Assembly (NCBI RefSeq): GCF_020497125.1
Contig: NC_059079.1
Coordinates: 53,455,114 to 53,519,113 of the forward strand
DNA length: 64,000 nucleotides
Direction of reading: 5' to 3'
From: Mauremys mutica
Taxonomy: Eukaryota > Chordata > Testudines > Geoemydidae
Shown here one piece after another: positions 26,535 to 37,962 of this stretch (positions within the stretch are counted from its first letter, which is position 1; the number at the start of each line of letters is the position of its first letter). Under the pieces are notes generated by a model. It was given only the letters and a program-made list of their open reading frames with translations. It was not told the DNA's origin and ran no database searches. The position numbers were made by a program, and so were the translations under genes.

Positions 26535-26669
26535 AAGAACAGAAGTACTTGTGACACCTTAGAGACTAACAAATTTATTTGAGCAAATAAATTTGTTAAT
26601 CTCTAAGGTGCCACAAGTACTCCTGTTCTTTTTGTGGATACAGACTAACACGGCTGCTACTCTGAAACT
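26535..26669. mobile_element. Fold-back Penelope-like insertion
   Basis: The insertion is bounded by a perfect 13-bp duplication tctaatttgaaaa (26522-26534, 26670-26682). The left arm (aagaacagaagtacttgtga to aaatttatttgagc) is the reverse complement of the first 50 or so bases of the right arm (aataaatttgttaatctcta to tactcctgttctttt). The right arm continues to actaacacggctgctactct. The inverted arms lie back to back with almost no spacer. Confidence 0.85.
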
Positions 26670-27649
26670 TCTAATTTGAAAATACCTGCATAAACGAATA
26701 TTTAGTACTTATGTTTTATCTGTTCGGGCCTGATCCAACTTCCAATGCTAATAACCTGGCACCTTTTTAGACCAGTGATATCATACCTAGAAGGATAACA
26801 TCTCCAATGGTTCTGTTGGCCATCCAAGTTCTATCAGTCAAAATCACTATTCACGGATTAGCATAGGGATAGCAAGTTGGTAGAAAGGAAGCGAATGAGC
26901 TCATGAGTCTACAGCTTTGATTGAAAACCATATTTTAAAAATAAAATCCTGTCAAAATCTGATTTTGTTTTCTTCTTGTTCAAGAAAATGTTTAATGTGA
27001 CAGACAATGAGATAATGCCAAGAACAAAAAGAGGCAGGGGGATCTTAATGAGAAATACAGGATGACAGAGAAAATCAAGAACAGTCCACGTGGTATGTTA
27101 TTAATTCTTACATAAATATGCAATCGAATTTAAGTTAATTCATACTGAATGCTGAAATGTAAGTGCATATTTCATATGTTTTTGTTTAAAGACATGGGAT
27201 CAATTTCCCTCAAGTCCTGCCTGTGATAAATGGATTCCATTTGTGTTTACCTTTTTATAAAGCTGAACATGAAAAGAAAGCCAACCCTAGGGCACTGCAG
27301 CAAATATAATTTATTTTATCCACAAAGGGCCCCTAAATTCTACTCAATGGGTCTCAGATGCACTACATATAACTAGTGGATGAGTCAGCAACACCATCAG
27401 AAAACCTGATGAATAAGCACCTTCATCGCAGTAATTTAGGAATAGTTATTACAATAGATGGGTAAAGTGGTTCCAATAAAAGAACCCCCAGTTTGAACCT
27501 CAGTCAAAACCCTACTTGATTTTTTTGAGCTTTGAAAAAAGTTAAAGTTTTCATATGTCTCTGTATTTCCTATTTATTTTATCCAAAAGCAGAAATATCT
27601 ATCGTAAGTATTCATGTGGCCCCCATTAAAACACCATCTTTCATGTTTT

Positions 27650-27800
27650 ACCCCCATTTTACAGATGGGGAACTATGGCACAGAGAGACCATGTGTTTTG
27701 CCCAAAATCACAGAGGAAATCTGAACCAAAGCAAGGAACTGAACCCAGGTCTCCTGACTCTGAGGCTACTGCCCTAATCGCTGGACTATCCTTTCTCTCA
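27650..27800 (-). repeat. MIR-like SINE relic
   Basis: Carries ccattttacagatgggg, a track like gcacagagagacc, and aacccaggtctcctgactct. This order matches the minus strand of MIR-type core SINEs, old enough to be shared among amniotes. Confidence 0.7.
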
Positions 27801-29224
27801 ATGTGACAGTAGTGTGAGAAAAGCTACTCTGATAGTATTTCCAGCCAGGCCTAAATCAGGAAGTACCAGGTAATTTGTGTGCGATTGCCAGCCTGATCTC
27901 TAGGCCAAAGAAATCTGGATTACTGAAGGGTCTGAACATCCCTGAATTTTGAAGAAATTTTGATCCAGTTCCATAGCCAGATCATTACTGCTGGTTTTTG
28001 AGTGCCAAAATATATGGCACGCAGTTCACAAAACTTTGTAAAGAAACTAGGTAAAACCCTGGACCCTTTGAAATCAACAGCACAACTTCCATTGCCTTCA
28101 TCGAGGCCAGGATTCCTCCTGTGAGCCCATACCTGAAAAGTGTATGATTTAAATTCAGCATGTAAAAAATGTTAGGATTACAAATTAAAACAACAAAAAA
28201 CCCAAAGGCTGAGGAAGCAAGAAAAGAACAAGGGTAATAATAATGAGGTTACTCAATAATGGCCTGGTCTGGATCCCATTCAATTCAATGGAAGACACCC
28301 AATGAAAGATGGATTAGGCCCAAAACAGTTACTTATCTTAATAGTTAATTCAGGTTTTGTACCTTTCCCTTCTTTCACTTCCCATTGGTAAGGCAGCTGA
28401 AATCAAGGGAGGCAGTTGGGAGTGAAGTTTTAGGGAGGGTATTTCAAACACAAGGGATCAACATGGAAGAAAGCATAAAGACACGAGTCTATAAAAGGAG
28501 GCAGCCACAGGGATGTCTGTCTGTGTCACTGGTGAAGTGAAAAGGATGGAAAAACAAGAAAGGAAAGCAGATCAGGGACAAGAAATTCAAGAGACTGAGG
28601 TTCAGGGGTTTCTCTAGCTTCGGACAAACATCTGAATTCTTGGATGCTTAACCTGACCAACTGAGCCTCTGGAGAATCACCCATCACATATGGCTTGAGC
28701 TGAGGAATTTCAACTCATTACGAAGACATAAACAAGCAACAACAGACCAAAATAGGAAAAAAAAAAAAAAGAGGAGCATCTCCTTTCCTGTTTACACCAT
28801 AGTTTGGAGCCTCTTAGTAAAGTCAAGAGGAGCACTCTCTACATGTGGAAATAAAGCAGTTGTCAGACAACTAAAATTCTCATTTTAATTACTATAGCAC
28901 GTCATTAGTTTCTGAAGACAAATCACTTCTCTGGCTAATGCAGCTGTTCAGAATACAGTCCACGGGAGGGAATGGGGATCAAGTTTTGAAATGAGATGAT
29001 AAACTAAAGATGGATTAAAAAATGAGAAAAATAAATTCAAAAATATAGAGCAATCTTGCATGGAAAGAAAAACAAGCTATGGAAAGAAAACAGATTCAGC
29101 AAAGGAAAAGAAAATGTAGGTACCATAAAACAAATGAGAATGAGGCATCACAGAAAGGGTTAATGTTCTAGAGAGAGCACCTTTTTTCTGTACAAATATT
29201 AATGAAATATTATTATTACTCAAG

Positions 29225-29285
29225 CATTATTATCCCATTTTGCAGATGCGTTGACTGATTTGGTCAGCAAGCCAGAGTCTGAAAA
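29225..29285 (-). repeat. Short MIR-like fragment
   Basis: attatcccattttgcagatg resembles the same part of MIR as at 27650, truncated by degradation. Confidence 0.5.
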
Positions 29286-29341
29286 GTTGTGTGTACAATC
29301 CATAGCTCCCAATGTTCAGTGATGTGCTTCAACCATTAGAG

Positions 29342-29925
29342 CAGAGGTGGGCAAACTATGGCCCGCGGGCCACATCCGGCCTGTGAGACTGTCCTGCCCG
29401 GCCCCTGAGCTCCTGGCCTGGCAGCTAGCCCCTGGTTCCTCCCCTGCTGTCCCCCTTCTCTCGTCCCCCACCACCCCCCACAGCCACACCACTGCGCAGG
29501 CAGTGCTCTGGGTGGCTGGGCTCCGCATTCAGGCAGGGCAGCATGGCAGTGTGTGTGGCTCCAGCCGGGAGGCGCAACTCCAGACATGCTGCTCTGAGCG
29601 GCATGGTAAGGGGGCCAGGGCCGGGGGGTTGGATATGGGGCAGGGGGTCCTGGGGGGCAGTCAGGGGACAGGGAGCAGGGGGGTTGGATAGGGGATGGGG
29701 TCCCGGGGGGGCAGTTAGGGGTGGGAGGGGGCAGTCAGGGGACAAGGAGCAGGGGGGTTGTATGGGTGGGGGGTTCTTAGGGGGGCAGTCAGGGGGTGGA
29801 AAGTGGGAGGGGTTGGATGGGGGCAGAGGCCAAGCTGTTTGGGGGGCACAGCCTTCCCTACCCAGCCCTCCATACAGTTTTGCACCCCAATGTGGCCCTC
29901 AGGCCAAAAAGTTTGTCCACCCCTG
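29342..29925. mobile_element. hAT element of Charlie type, 584 bp
   Basis: Ends are cagaggtgggcaaac and gtttgtccacccctg, with perfect 8-bp duplications cattagag (29334-29341, 29926-29933). The interior has G-rich repeated blocks such as gggcagtcaggggacaggg. The open frames through it reflect GC content and repetition, not a gene. Confidence 0.93.
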
Positions 29926-31149
29926 CATTAGAGTCTACTCTAGACCATACACCCTCTTTTCCAACTGCTTCCCCAACAGATGGTGGGCTATGCCTAATCA
30001 CATCTAGTAAACATGCCTCAGCAGCTCATTACTTCAGTATTGACTCTTCAGACCAAATTCTAACTTAAAGGGCATACAGAAAGGTCTCACTGAGTTTATT
30101 GGGAATTATGTATATGCACCCAAGGGTGTAACTTGGCCCTTGGTATATTAATTAAAAGGAACATGGGATTCAACACCACTGTGTGGTCCAGACCACAGTG
30201 TACAGACAGGGAGTGATGTGTATTCATTTGAGAGAAATGCAAGAAAACAATGCCACTTAGGAGTTTTGGAAATGTTATGGTTGGAGGGCTGTTAGTGTTG
30301 TATATTCCATTATGATTCCATCTGGCATGGAAGTAAATCTGGAGAAGATTAATACCAATACATATTTTACAATGAGACCCAAAATATTGTATGTATGAAA
30401 TGTAACATGTCAAATATACAATGACTAATGTGTTATAAAAGACATAATAGTGGCATAATGGGAGGAGACAACTGGAATCAATTTGCTTATTTTATGAATT
30501 TCAGGGTAGAGGTGTTTCCCTCCTTCAAACAGAAGTAAGATGACATTTTCTCACTCTCTTTCCTACCTTGATCTACCTCCTTGATCTACAAATAAAAAAA
30601 AATGCTTATCTTAAAGGTACCAGTTCCACCTAGGGATTAAGCTCTCAGATAATGGTGGACTTTAAAGTAGCTAAACACAATTTTAGAAGAGTTGATCAAA
30701 AGCAACTGAAACACTAAAATATTTGCATGCTTGCTTCATACAAAATCTATATTTGGTTTTAAAACGACTTTAAAATTTAAACTTAAAAAATCAATCATAG
30801 GCTGATAACTTTTATAACAATTTAAATCATCATAGTTAGCATGGGGGGCTTCTGAATTAGAGTTCACAATAGTGCAGGGCAAATTTTCAAATTTTCGAGC
30901 CCCTGCTGGAGCTAGACAGTGCAGAGACAATGAAAAACAGTTACTGGCGGAAAATGGTATTTGAATATTTACAAAGTTTCAGCTTAATTCTAGGACGGAT
31001 CTGCATGTTAGTTCTTATTTTATCTTTATTGATCCATCCATCTTTCATCCTTAATGGAAACATCATCTTAACTTTCAATATATGCTGTGGCTTTGTAGAT
31101 CCCTGAAGACTTCTTTGTTACAATTTGACAATGTGTCTAGGGATTGCAT

Positions 31150-31280
31150 GCAGGGCTAAATTCCAGAACTTCCAAGTTATAATCCCTGATTTGCTGTGTG
31201 ACTTTAAGTCACAGATTATGTTCTCCATTGTCTCAATTTGCACATCTGTAAAATGAGGATGATAGTATTTACCTACACTC
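31150..31280 (+). repeat. MIR-like SINE relic
   Basis: gctgtgtgactttaagtcac and catctgtaaaatgaggatga match the conserved part of MIR in the plus direction. Confidence 0.65.
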
Positions 31281-31392
31281 CAGACATGTTGTGCAGTTTC
31301 AGTAGTTCAAATTATCCAGCTGTTTTAATACTGCACACATCACCATACTAACTAACATGCTTGTAAAGAATTTTGAAAATATGAAGCACCAT

Positions 31393-31484
31393 AGGGCCCA
31401 GTCCTGTGAAGTGTTGGGCATCCTCAACTCTAACTAATATCACTGGGAGTTGAGGATGCTCAGCACCATGCAGGATGTAGCCCT
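31393..31484. repeat. Palindromic repeat, 92 bp
   Basis: agggcccagtcctg and atcctcaactc at the left mirror gagttgaggat and gcaggatgtagccct at the right, giving arms of about 40 bp. It is probably an ancient fold-back MITE. Confidence 0.6.
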
Positions 31485-31591
31485 AAAAGTACTAAAGTAT
31501 GTTTATGATCAGGAGTATTAACTATTCACAAGTAACGTTTGTCCAAAACTCTCCAGAAATTCAGAAGCAAGAACCAAGGATGAGTTATTAT

Positions 31592-31947
31592 CAGGGCCGG
31601 CTCCAGACCCCAGCACGTCAAGCGCACGCTTGGGGCGGCATTTTGCCGGCAGGGCAGCAGCCGGCTCCAGCGGACCTTCCGCAGTCATGACTGCGGAGGG
31701 TCCGCTGGTACCGCGTCTTCGGTGGACCTCCCACAGGCATGACTGCGGAGGGTTTGCCGGTCCCGCGGCTCAGGTGGACCTCCCGCAGGCAACCCAGCGG
31801 ATGCTCCACCGGAGCCGCGGGACCAGCGGAACCTCCGCAGGCACGTCTGCAAGAGGTCCCCCAGAGCCGCGGGACCGGCAACCGCCAGAGCGCGCCCCGC
31901 GGCGTGGCGCCCTGCTTGGGGCGGCGGGATTCCTAGAGCCGCCCCTG
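31592..31947. mobile_element. hAT MITE, 356 bp, CpG-rich
   Basis: Ends are cagggccggctccag and cctagagccgcccctg, with perfect 8-bp duplications gttattat (31584-31591, 31948-31955). The interior repeats ggacctcccgcaggc-like blocks. Frames open on both strands are due to composition. Confidence 0.94.
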
Positions 31948-33205
31948 GTTATTATTACTCCAAACAAACTAGTCTCCAAAAAGACACATTTTCCCCATTA
32001 CTGTACCTGTTAAAGATATTAAGTGTAATTTTCCAGTCTCCTCTCTAAAGAACTCCTCTCTAACCTGCCCTCCCCCTCCCCCGGAGCTGAAAAGAACAGC
32101 CACTGACTACATAGAGTAGTGCAGGGGTCTCAAACTCAAATGACCCCGAGGGCCGCATGAGGACTAGTGCATTGGCCCGAGGGCCGCATCACTGACACGC
32201 CCCCTTGCTGCCCCTGGCCCCACCCCCAATCCACCCCTTCCATGAGGCCCCGCCCCTGCCCTGTCTCTTCTCCACCTCCTCCCCTAAGTGCGCGGCTCCC
32301 CGCTCCTCCCCCCTCCCTCCTGGAAAGTGCTAAGCGCCACCAACAGCTGTTTGGCGGCTTGGCGGCAGGAAGCGCCTGGAGGTAGGCAGAAAAAAAAAGA
32401 AGAGTAATATAGTAGTATAGTATTAAAATATAGTATGCTATTAAAAGTCAATTTATTAACTTTTTTATTAACTTCTTTAACTGTAATGTGAAACGTCAGT
32501 GCTAATTTTGACGTTTTGTCAAATTTTGTACTAATTTTGGTTATGTCATTGTGACAGTGTTGGTTGACACTTTAATGTAGAATCTACAGTTTTAATAAAT
32601 ATATACACTCAGTAATGCACCTCACTCAAAGGACAAAACACGCACTTAGATTTACTGCCTAAGGCTCTGGGAGGGAGTTTGGGTGGGGGTGGGGGAGGGG
32701 GTCTGGAGTGCAGGCTCTGTGCTCGGTGCAGGCTCCAGGCTGCGGCAGAGGGTGGGGGTGCAGGCTTTGGGACGGAGTTTGGGGATAGGAGGGGGTGCAG
32801 GGGTGAGGGCTGTGGTGCTGAGGGTGAGGGGTTTGAGGCATTGGAGAGGCTCGGGGCATTGGAGAGTCTCAGGACTAGGGCAGAAGGGCAGGGGAAGGGC
32901 AGCCTGCCCTGGCCCTAGTGCAGGGGGGCGCTAGGACCCTGCGGCAGCAGGTGATGCCGGAAGCCGGCATAGCGGAGGAGTGGAGTCAGCCTGAGCTCCC
33001 GGGCAGGCTCCCGGGCGGTGAGGGGGCAGCACGTGGGGGCCGGGAGACACTGGGGGGAGGCGCGTGGGGGCAGCAGGTGGGGCCAGGGGAGAGACCCGGC
33101 CCCAAACATTGGGGAGCAGCGCGCGGGGAGCTTAGGCACAGAAAATAACTCGGGGAGGGGGGCGGGGTGAGGGGAGTTTGGCGGCGACAGGCAGTAAGTG
33201 GGGGA

Positions 33206-33847
33206 CAGGGCGGGCTCTAGGCACCAGCGGGCCAAGCACCCGCTTGGGGCGGCATCCTGGGGAGGGCGGCAGATGGCCCCGGTGGACCTCCCTCAGGCAT
33301 GCCTGCAGGAGGTCCACCGGAGCCGCCGACCCGCAACCGCCAGAGCGCTGCCCCCCGCCCCAGCAAATCCTAGCCGCGGCTGGGAGTTAAAAGGCTCTGG
33401 GCTCCCTGCCCCGGCGGGCAGCTCGGAGCCCCCTCTGATTCCCGGCCGCGGCTGGGATTTAAAAGGCTCTGGGCTCCCTGCCGCGGCGGGCAGCTCGGAG
33501 CCATCTGATTCCCAGCCGCGGCTGGGAGTTAAAAGGCTCTGGGCTCCCTGCCGCAGCGGGCAGCCCGGAGCCCTCTGATTCCCAGCCGCGGCTGGGAGTT
33601 AAAAGGCTCTGGGCTCCCTGCCGCGGCGGGCAGCCCGGAGCCCTCTGATTCCCAGCTGCGGCTGGGAGGTAAAAGGCTCTGGGCTCCCCGCCGCGGCGGG
33701 CAGCTCGGAGCCTTCTGATTCCCACCCGCGGCTGGGAGTTAAAAGGCTCTGGGCTCCCCGCCGCGGCGGGCAGCTCGGAGCCCTCTGATTCCCAGCCGCG
33801 GCTGGGAGTTAAAAGGCTCTGGGCTCCCCACTCTAGAGCTGGCCCTG
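33206..33847. mobile_element. hAT MITE with a 70-bp tandem array, nested
   Basis: Ends are cagggcgggctctagg and ctagagctggccctg, with perfect 8-bp duplications gtggggga (33198-33205, 33848-33855). It sits inside the hAT 32122-33885. More than half of it is a tandem array. Confidence 0.92.
33374..33830. repeat. Tandem array, six and a half units of about 70 bp
   Basis: Units begin with ccgcggctgggagttaaaag or a variant at 33374, 33446, 33516, 33586, 33656, 33726 and 33796. The first period is 72 bp and the rest 70 bp. Units differ by a few substitutions. The array lies within the MITE and ends just before its right terminal repeat. Confidence 0.93.
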
Positions 33848-34689
33848 GTGGGGGAGCTCCACGGGCCGCATGTTTGAGACCCCTGGAGTAGTGGAACTGC
33901 TGCTAACGCAGAACCCGACTGACTGATGAAGTATCAACATGACACTTCCCAAAAAAACCTTCTCCTATGGAACACAAGACTTTACTTACCCTGAAAATAG
34001 GACTGGTACTGAGCTTCTAAATGTTTAGTGAAATCTGCTTTTATTTTTAAATATACAGTTATATGGTAAAATTTAATATTACCATTTGGGAAGTGATTTT
34101 TTTAAGCCCTCCAGTGTCTCTACCGATATTATAATTACAGGATGTAGATGATAGTTATGGCCTGTTTCTTATATTTTTACTTCGTGAAGAGTTTACTTTG
34201 TGTAATCGCTCAGGGCTAGGTGGTGGCTTTAGGCACTTCAGGTTGTAGCTATGCTGCAACACCTCAGGAATAGCCTTTGGAGGCACTGTGACTCTTGGAC
34301 ACCCTCAGAGGCACAGTTCCCTCCCTCTTGGATGGTGGTGGGAGTTGAGTAGCAATTTGCTGCTGGCTTAAACCAGTGTTGGGGGACAGAGCCAAGACTC
34401 TGGACACTCCCTGTCCACCTGGAAAGAAGTGTGCGTATGCCCAGACCCAAGGTCCAGGTAGGCAAACACAGGAAAATAAGAGGTGGTCTTGAGGGAGGGG
34501 AGTGTTTCCTTACTCTTCCCTATTCCTTTGTGTGGTCAAATGGTCCATGTCACAAGTGAATCCCTCAGATTTTTACTTTGTGCATGTGGCTGTGATCCAA
34601 GGAGTAGGGCAGGCATTTATACTCAGAATTAAAGCTACATGTTAAAGCTACCTTTGGAATGCCTGACTTATTAATTATTATTAATAATC

Positions 34690-34745
34690 ATTTGTATGGA
34701 CCAGGACTCCATTGTGCTAAGCGATGTATAAACACAGAACAAAAA
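34690..34745 (+). repeat. Old L2/CR1-like 3' fragment
   Basis: actccattgtgctaagcgat and tataaacacagaacaaaaa resemble the block at 7858. Ends are undefined. Confidence 0.35.
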
Positions 34746-34809
34746 TGGCACCACTAATACGAAGCCAACAGTTACCAAGAGTTACCCCACAGTATCTCAA
34801 ATACTGCTG

Positions 34810-35021
34810 CAGGGCCGGCTCCAGGGCTTTGCCGCCCCAAGCAGAAAAAAAAAAAAAAGCCACTTTTGCGATCTGCGGCAATTCAGCGGGAGGTCCTTCG
34901 CTCCGAGCGGGAGTGAGGGACCCTCCACCGAATTGCCGCCGAATCCCTGAAAGTGCCGCCCCACTCCCAAGTTGCCGCCCCAAGCACCTGCTTGATAAGC
35001 TGGTGCCTGGATCCGGCCCTG
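34810..35021. mobile_element. hAT MITE, 212 bp
   Basis: Ends are cagggccggctccagg and cctggatccggccctg, with perfect 8-bp duplications tactgctg (34802-34809, 35022-35029). The interior has an A14 run and gaattgccgccgaa. Confidence 0.95.
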
Positions 35022-35334
35022 TACTGCTGCTATTTCCTTTTTTAAGTGTAAGGAGAAATTGATATCTTGGACAGTCTGTTGTAACAGCTGGCACACAATT
35101 ACTCTTTTTAAGTGGGGGCTAATAGAACTGAGAGGTCAGGGGGATGTAGCCTCACTCCCTTCTCTGTCAGCTGAACTGTTTACCACCAGTACAGAAATTA
35201 ATATTAAAAACGGTCCTTTCAATTCTGGGGGTTATTTTAAATGCTTTGGACTCCTGTCAGCACTGCAGAGGCCAACAGAGCTAAGCAATAAAGCTGGATT
35301 TTATTCTAGCTCATGCATCAACAACAGGAATGGG

Positions 35335-35480
35335 AAGCAGAACGTACTGGCCTAGGACTCAGGGGACCTGGGTTCAAGTCCCTGCTCCACACAGGCTGTG
35401 TGTGTGACCTTGGTTAAGTCACTGAGTCTCAGTTCCCCACCCATAAAATGAGGATAACGATACGTCCCTACCTTGCAGGG
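35335..35480 (+). repeat. MIR-like SINE
   Basis: gacctgggttcaagtccctg (B-box-like), then gtgtgaccttggttaagtca and aaaatgaggataacgata. This is the MIR order in the plus direction, better preserved than the other copies. Confidence 0.75.
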
Positions 35481-35516
35481 GGGGAGTTGTCAGAATCAAT
35501 ACATTAATAACTATGA

Positions 35517-36254
35517 CAGGAGTGGGCAAACTTTTTGGCCCAAGGGCCACATCTGGGTATGGAAATTGTATGACGGGCCACGAATGCTCACAAAATTGGG
35601 GTGTGGGGTGTGGGAGAGGGTGATGGCTCTGGGGTGGGGCCGGAAATTAGGAGTTCAGGGTCTGGGACGGGGCTCTGGACTGGGGGAGGGGGTTGTGGTG
35701 CACGGGGGCATGAGGGCTCCAGCAGGGGATGCGGGCTCTGGGGTGGGGCTGGGGATGTGGGTTTGGGGGTGCAGGAGGGTGCTCTGGGCTGGGACCGAGG
35801 GGCTTGGAGGGCAGGAGGAGGATCAGGGTTAGGTCTGGGGATTGGGGTGCAGGAGGGAGCCAGGGGTGCAGGCTCCAGGTGGTCCTTACCTCACGCAGCT
35901 CCCGGAAACAGTGGCATGTCCCCCTCCCCTCGCTCCTATATGGAGGCATGGCCAGGCAGCTCTGCACGCTGCCCCAACTGCAGGTGCTGCCCCTGCAGCT
36001 CCCATTGGCTGTGGTTCATGGCCAATGGGAGCTGAAGATCCGGCGCTTGAGGTGGGAGCAGCATATGGAGCCCCCTGGCTGCCCCTACACGTAGGAGCTG
36101 GAGGGGGGACATACCACTGCTTCCAGGAGCTGCGCGGAGCCACATCACACGTGGACCAGGGCAAGCCCCAGACCCCATTCTGGGAGTTCGAGGGCCAGAT
36201 TAAAATGTCTGAAGGGCCGAATGTGGCCCCCATGCCACAGTTTGCCCACCCCTG
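35517..36254 (+). mobile_element. hAT element A of an inverted pair, 738 bp
   Basis: Ends are caggagtgggcaaac and gtttgcccacccctg. Flanks do not match each other: aactatga on the left (35509-35516) and tcctaaca on the right (36255-36262). They match the complements of the flanks of element B at 37357-37962. The interior runs from a G-rich part to gcccctgcagctcccattgg. Confidence 0.9.
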
Positions 36255-36412
36255 TCCTAACATCTGAGTGCTTGATTTTTCAACCTTAATGATATTTCAA
36301 TGCCGGTTTTTGGTGTATAATATATGAATATGTATATATAATGTTTATGGCATAATTTTCACAGTGCTCATTCTCTACACTATTTCAGATATTGATCTCC
36401 CTCATATAATGT

Positions 36413-36443
36413 ATGTGTGTGTGTGTGTGTGCGTGTGCGCACA
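36413..36443. repeat. TG microsatellite
   Basis: A short run of alternating T and G with two interruptions, running into gcgcacac. Confidence 0.9.
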
Positions 36444-37356
36444 CTAGAAGACAATCAGGATTTTAGCTTTCGGTTCAGGAAGCATGGGGGAACTAGCTAA
36501 TTAAGCAATTAAATAGTTAACTTTAAATTCTTGCCTTGAGTGTTTGAAAATCTTTTTTATGACCCAGAATAAACACATGGGAATAGTCCATGCTCTATAT
36601 ATTTTCCAGGTTTCTGTATGCATTCCAAGGGATGACCTGACGACAGGAGGAGAAGGGGGTGAAATCTCTGGAGAAATGTTGTAAATTATTTCTGCTTTTT
36701 CCTCCATAGTATTAATCAGGCCACAATTTGGCAAAATTACACATTTTTGGATTTTTTGTAAGGATCCCAAAGGGAAAAAATAACTACTTCAAAGTCGATT
36801 TTACAGGAGAGTTGAAAACCACTTAGGAATAAAGGAGGGAAAATGGGGTCTCCCAGAATTGCTGATTACACTTTGGGGAAAATTATAATCAAACTGGTAA
36901 GTTACTTCCAGAGGTAGGACAGCTGGGTTATTTGATTTGGCTTTGATATTCAGATGTGAGCTTGTAAAACTCACAGATGTATTTGTTTAAAAATTGAAGT
37001 CCAGTTCTGCTCTGAATATGAGTCCATATTTATTGACTTGTGATGAGTTACATATCTAATATGCTCGGGTTACAAGCAAAGGTGTGTGTTTGTTTTTTTA
37101 ACTAACTGTCAGCTCTGCACCTCAACCCCAGATCTGAGAATACAAGCAGATTTTTTTCTCCTGCTCGTACCTCATCATGAGTAATAATGGTTTTGCTGGC
37201 CAAGTTCTGCCATCAGTGACACAAGTGCAGCTCTACTGCTATTGCTTTCAACCAGCTTGCACAAGGTTCACTAACTGGAGTTTAGTAAACAATTCTGGTC
37301 TATATTTAGGTACTTATGTGGCCCCCATAACCATTGAATCTGAGCACCTTATAGTT

Positions 37357-37962
37357 CAGGGGTGGGCAAACTACGACCCAGGGGCCACATCTGACCCTTC
37401 AGATGTTTTAATCCGGCCCTTGAGCTCCCGCCGGGGAGTGGGGTCTGGGGCTTGCCCCGTTCCATGTATGCTGTGGCTTCCCGCGGCTCCTGGAAGCAGT
37501 GGTATATCCCCCCTCCAGCTCCTATGTGTAGGGGCAGCTAGGGGGCTCCATATGCTGCCCCCGCCCAAGCGCCAGCTCTGCAGCTCCCGTTGGCCATGAA
37601 CCACAGCCAATAGGAGCTGCAGGGGTGGCGCCTATGATGGGGCAGAGTGAAGAGCTGTCTGGCTGTACCTCTGCATAGCAGCTGGAGGGGGACATGCCAC
37701 TGTTTCTGGGAGCTGCGTGAGGTAAGCCCCACCCCAGAGCCCGCATCCCCAGCTGGAGCCCTCACACCTCCCGCATCCCAACCCCCTGCCCCAGTCCAGA
37801 GCCCCTTCCCAGACCCTGAACTCCTCATTTCTGGCCCCACCCCAGATCCCTCACAAACACACACCCCGCATCCCAACCCCCAATTTCGTGAGTATTCATG
37901 GCCCTCCATACAATTTCCATACCCAGATGTGGCCCTTGGGCCAAAAGGTTTGTCCACCCCTG
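37357..37962 (-). mobile_element. hAT element B of an inverted pair, 606 bp
   Basis: Same family as element A but in reverse orientation: its right end corresponds to A's left end. Terminal repeats are caggggtgggcaaac and gtttgtccacccctg. Flanks are ttatagtt (37349-37356) and tgttagga (37963-37970), which do not match each other but are the complements of A's left and right flanks (7 of 8 and 8 of 8). Confidence 0.9.

Larger units (their letters stand above)
32122..33885. mobile_element. hAT element (caggggtctcaaactc ends) with a nested MITE
   Basis: Ends are caggggtctcaaac and gtttgagacccctg, with perfect 8-bp duplications gagtagtg (32114-32121, 33886-33893). The interior has an AT-rich part (32400-32640), then G-rich repeats. 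The MITE 33206-33847 was inserted later. No transposase is readable. Confidence 0.92.

Noticed and set aside
29347..30007. Long Gly/Pro-rich open frames on both strands
   Set aside because: They lie entirely within a hAT with perfect target duplications. The frames follow G-rich repeats and appear on both strands.
33198..33725. Repetitive protein frames on both strands
   Set aside because: They translate the 70-bp tandem array of a MITE. 70 is not a multiple of three and units are not selected as codons.
33374..33830. CRISPR-like array
   Set aside because: Regular 70-bp units have no distinct spacers, and this is a vertebrate intron.
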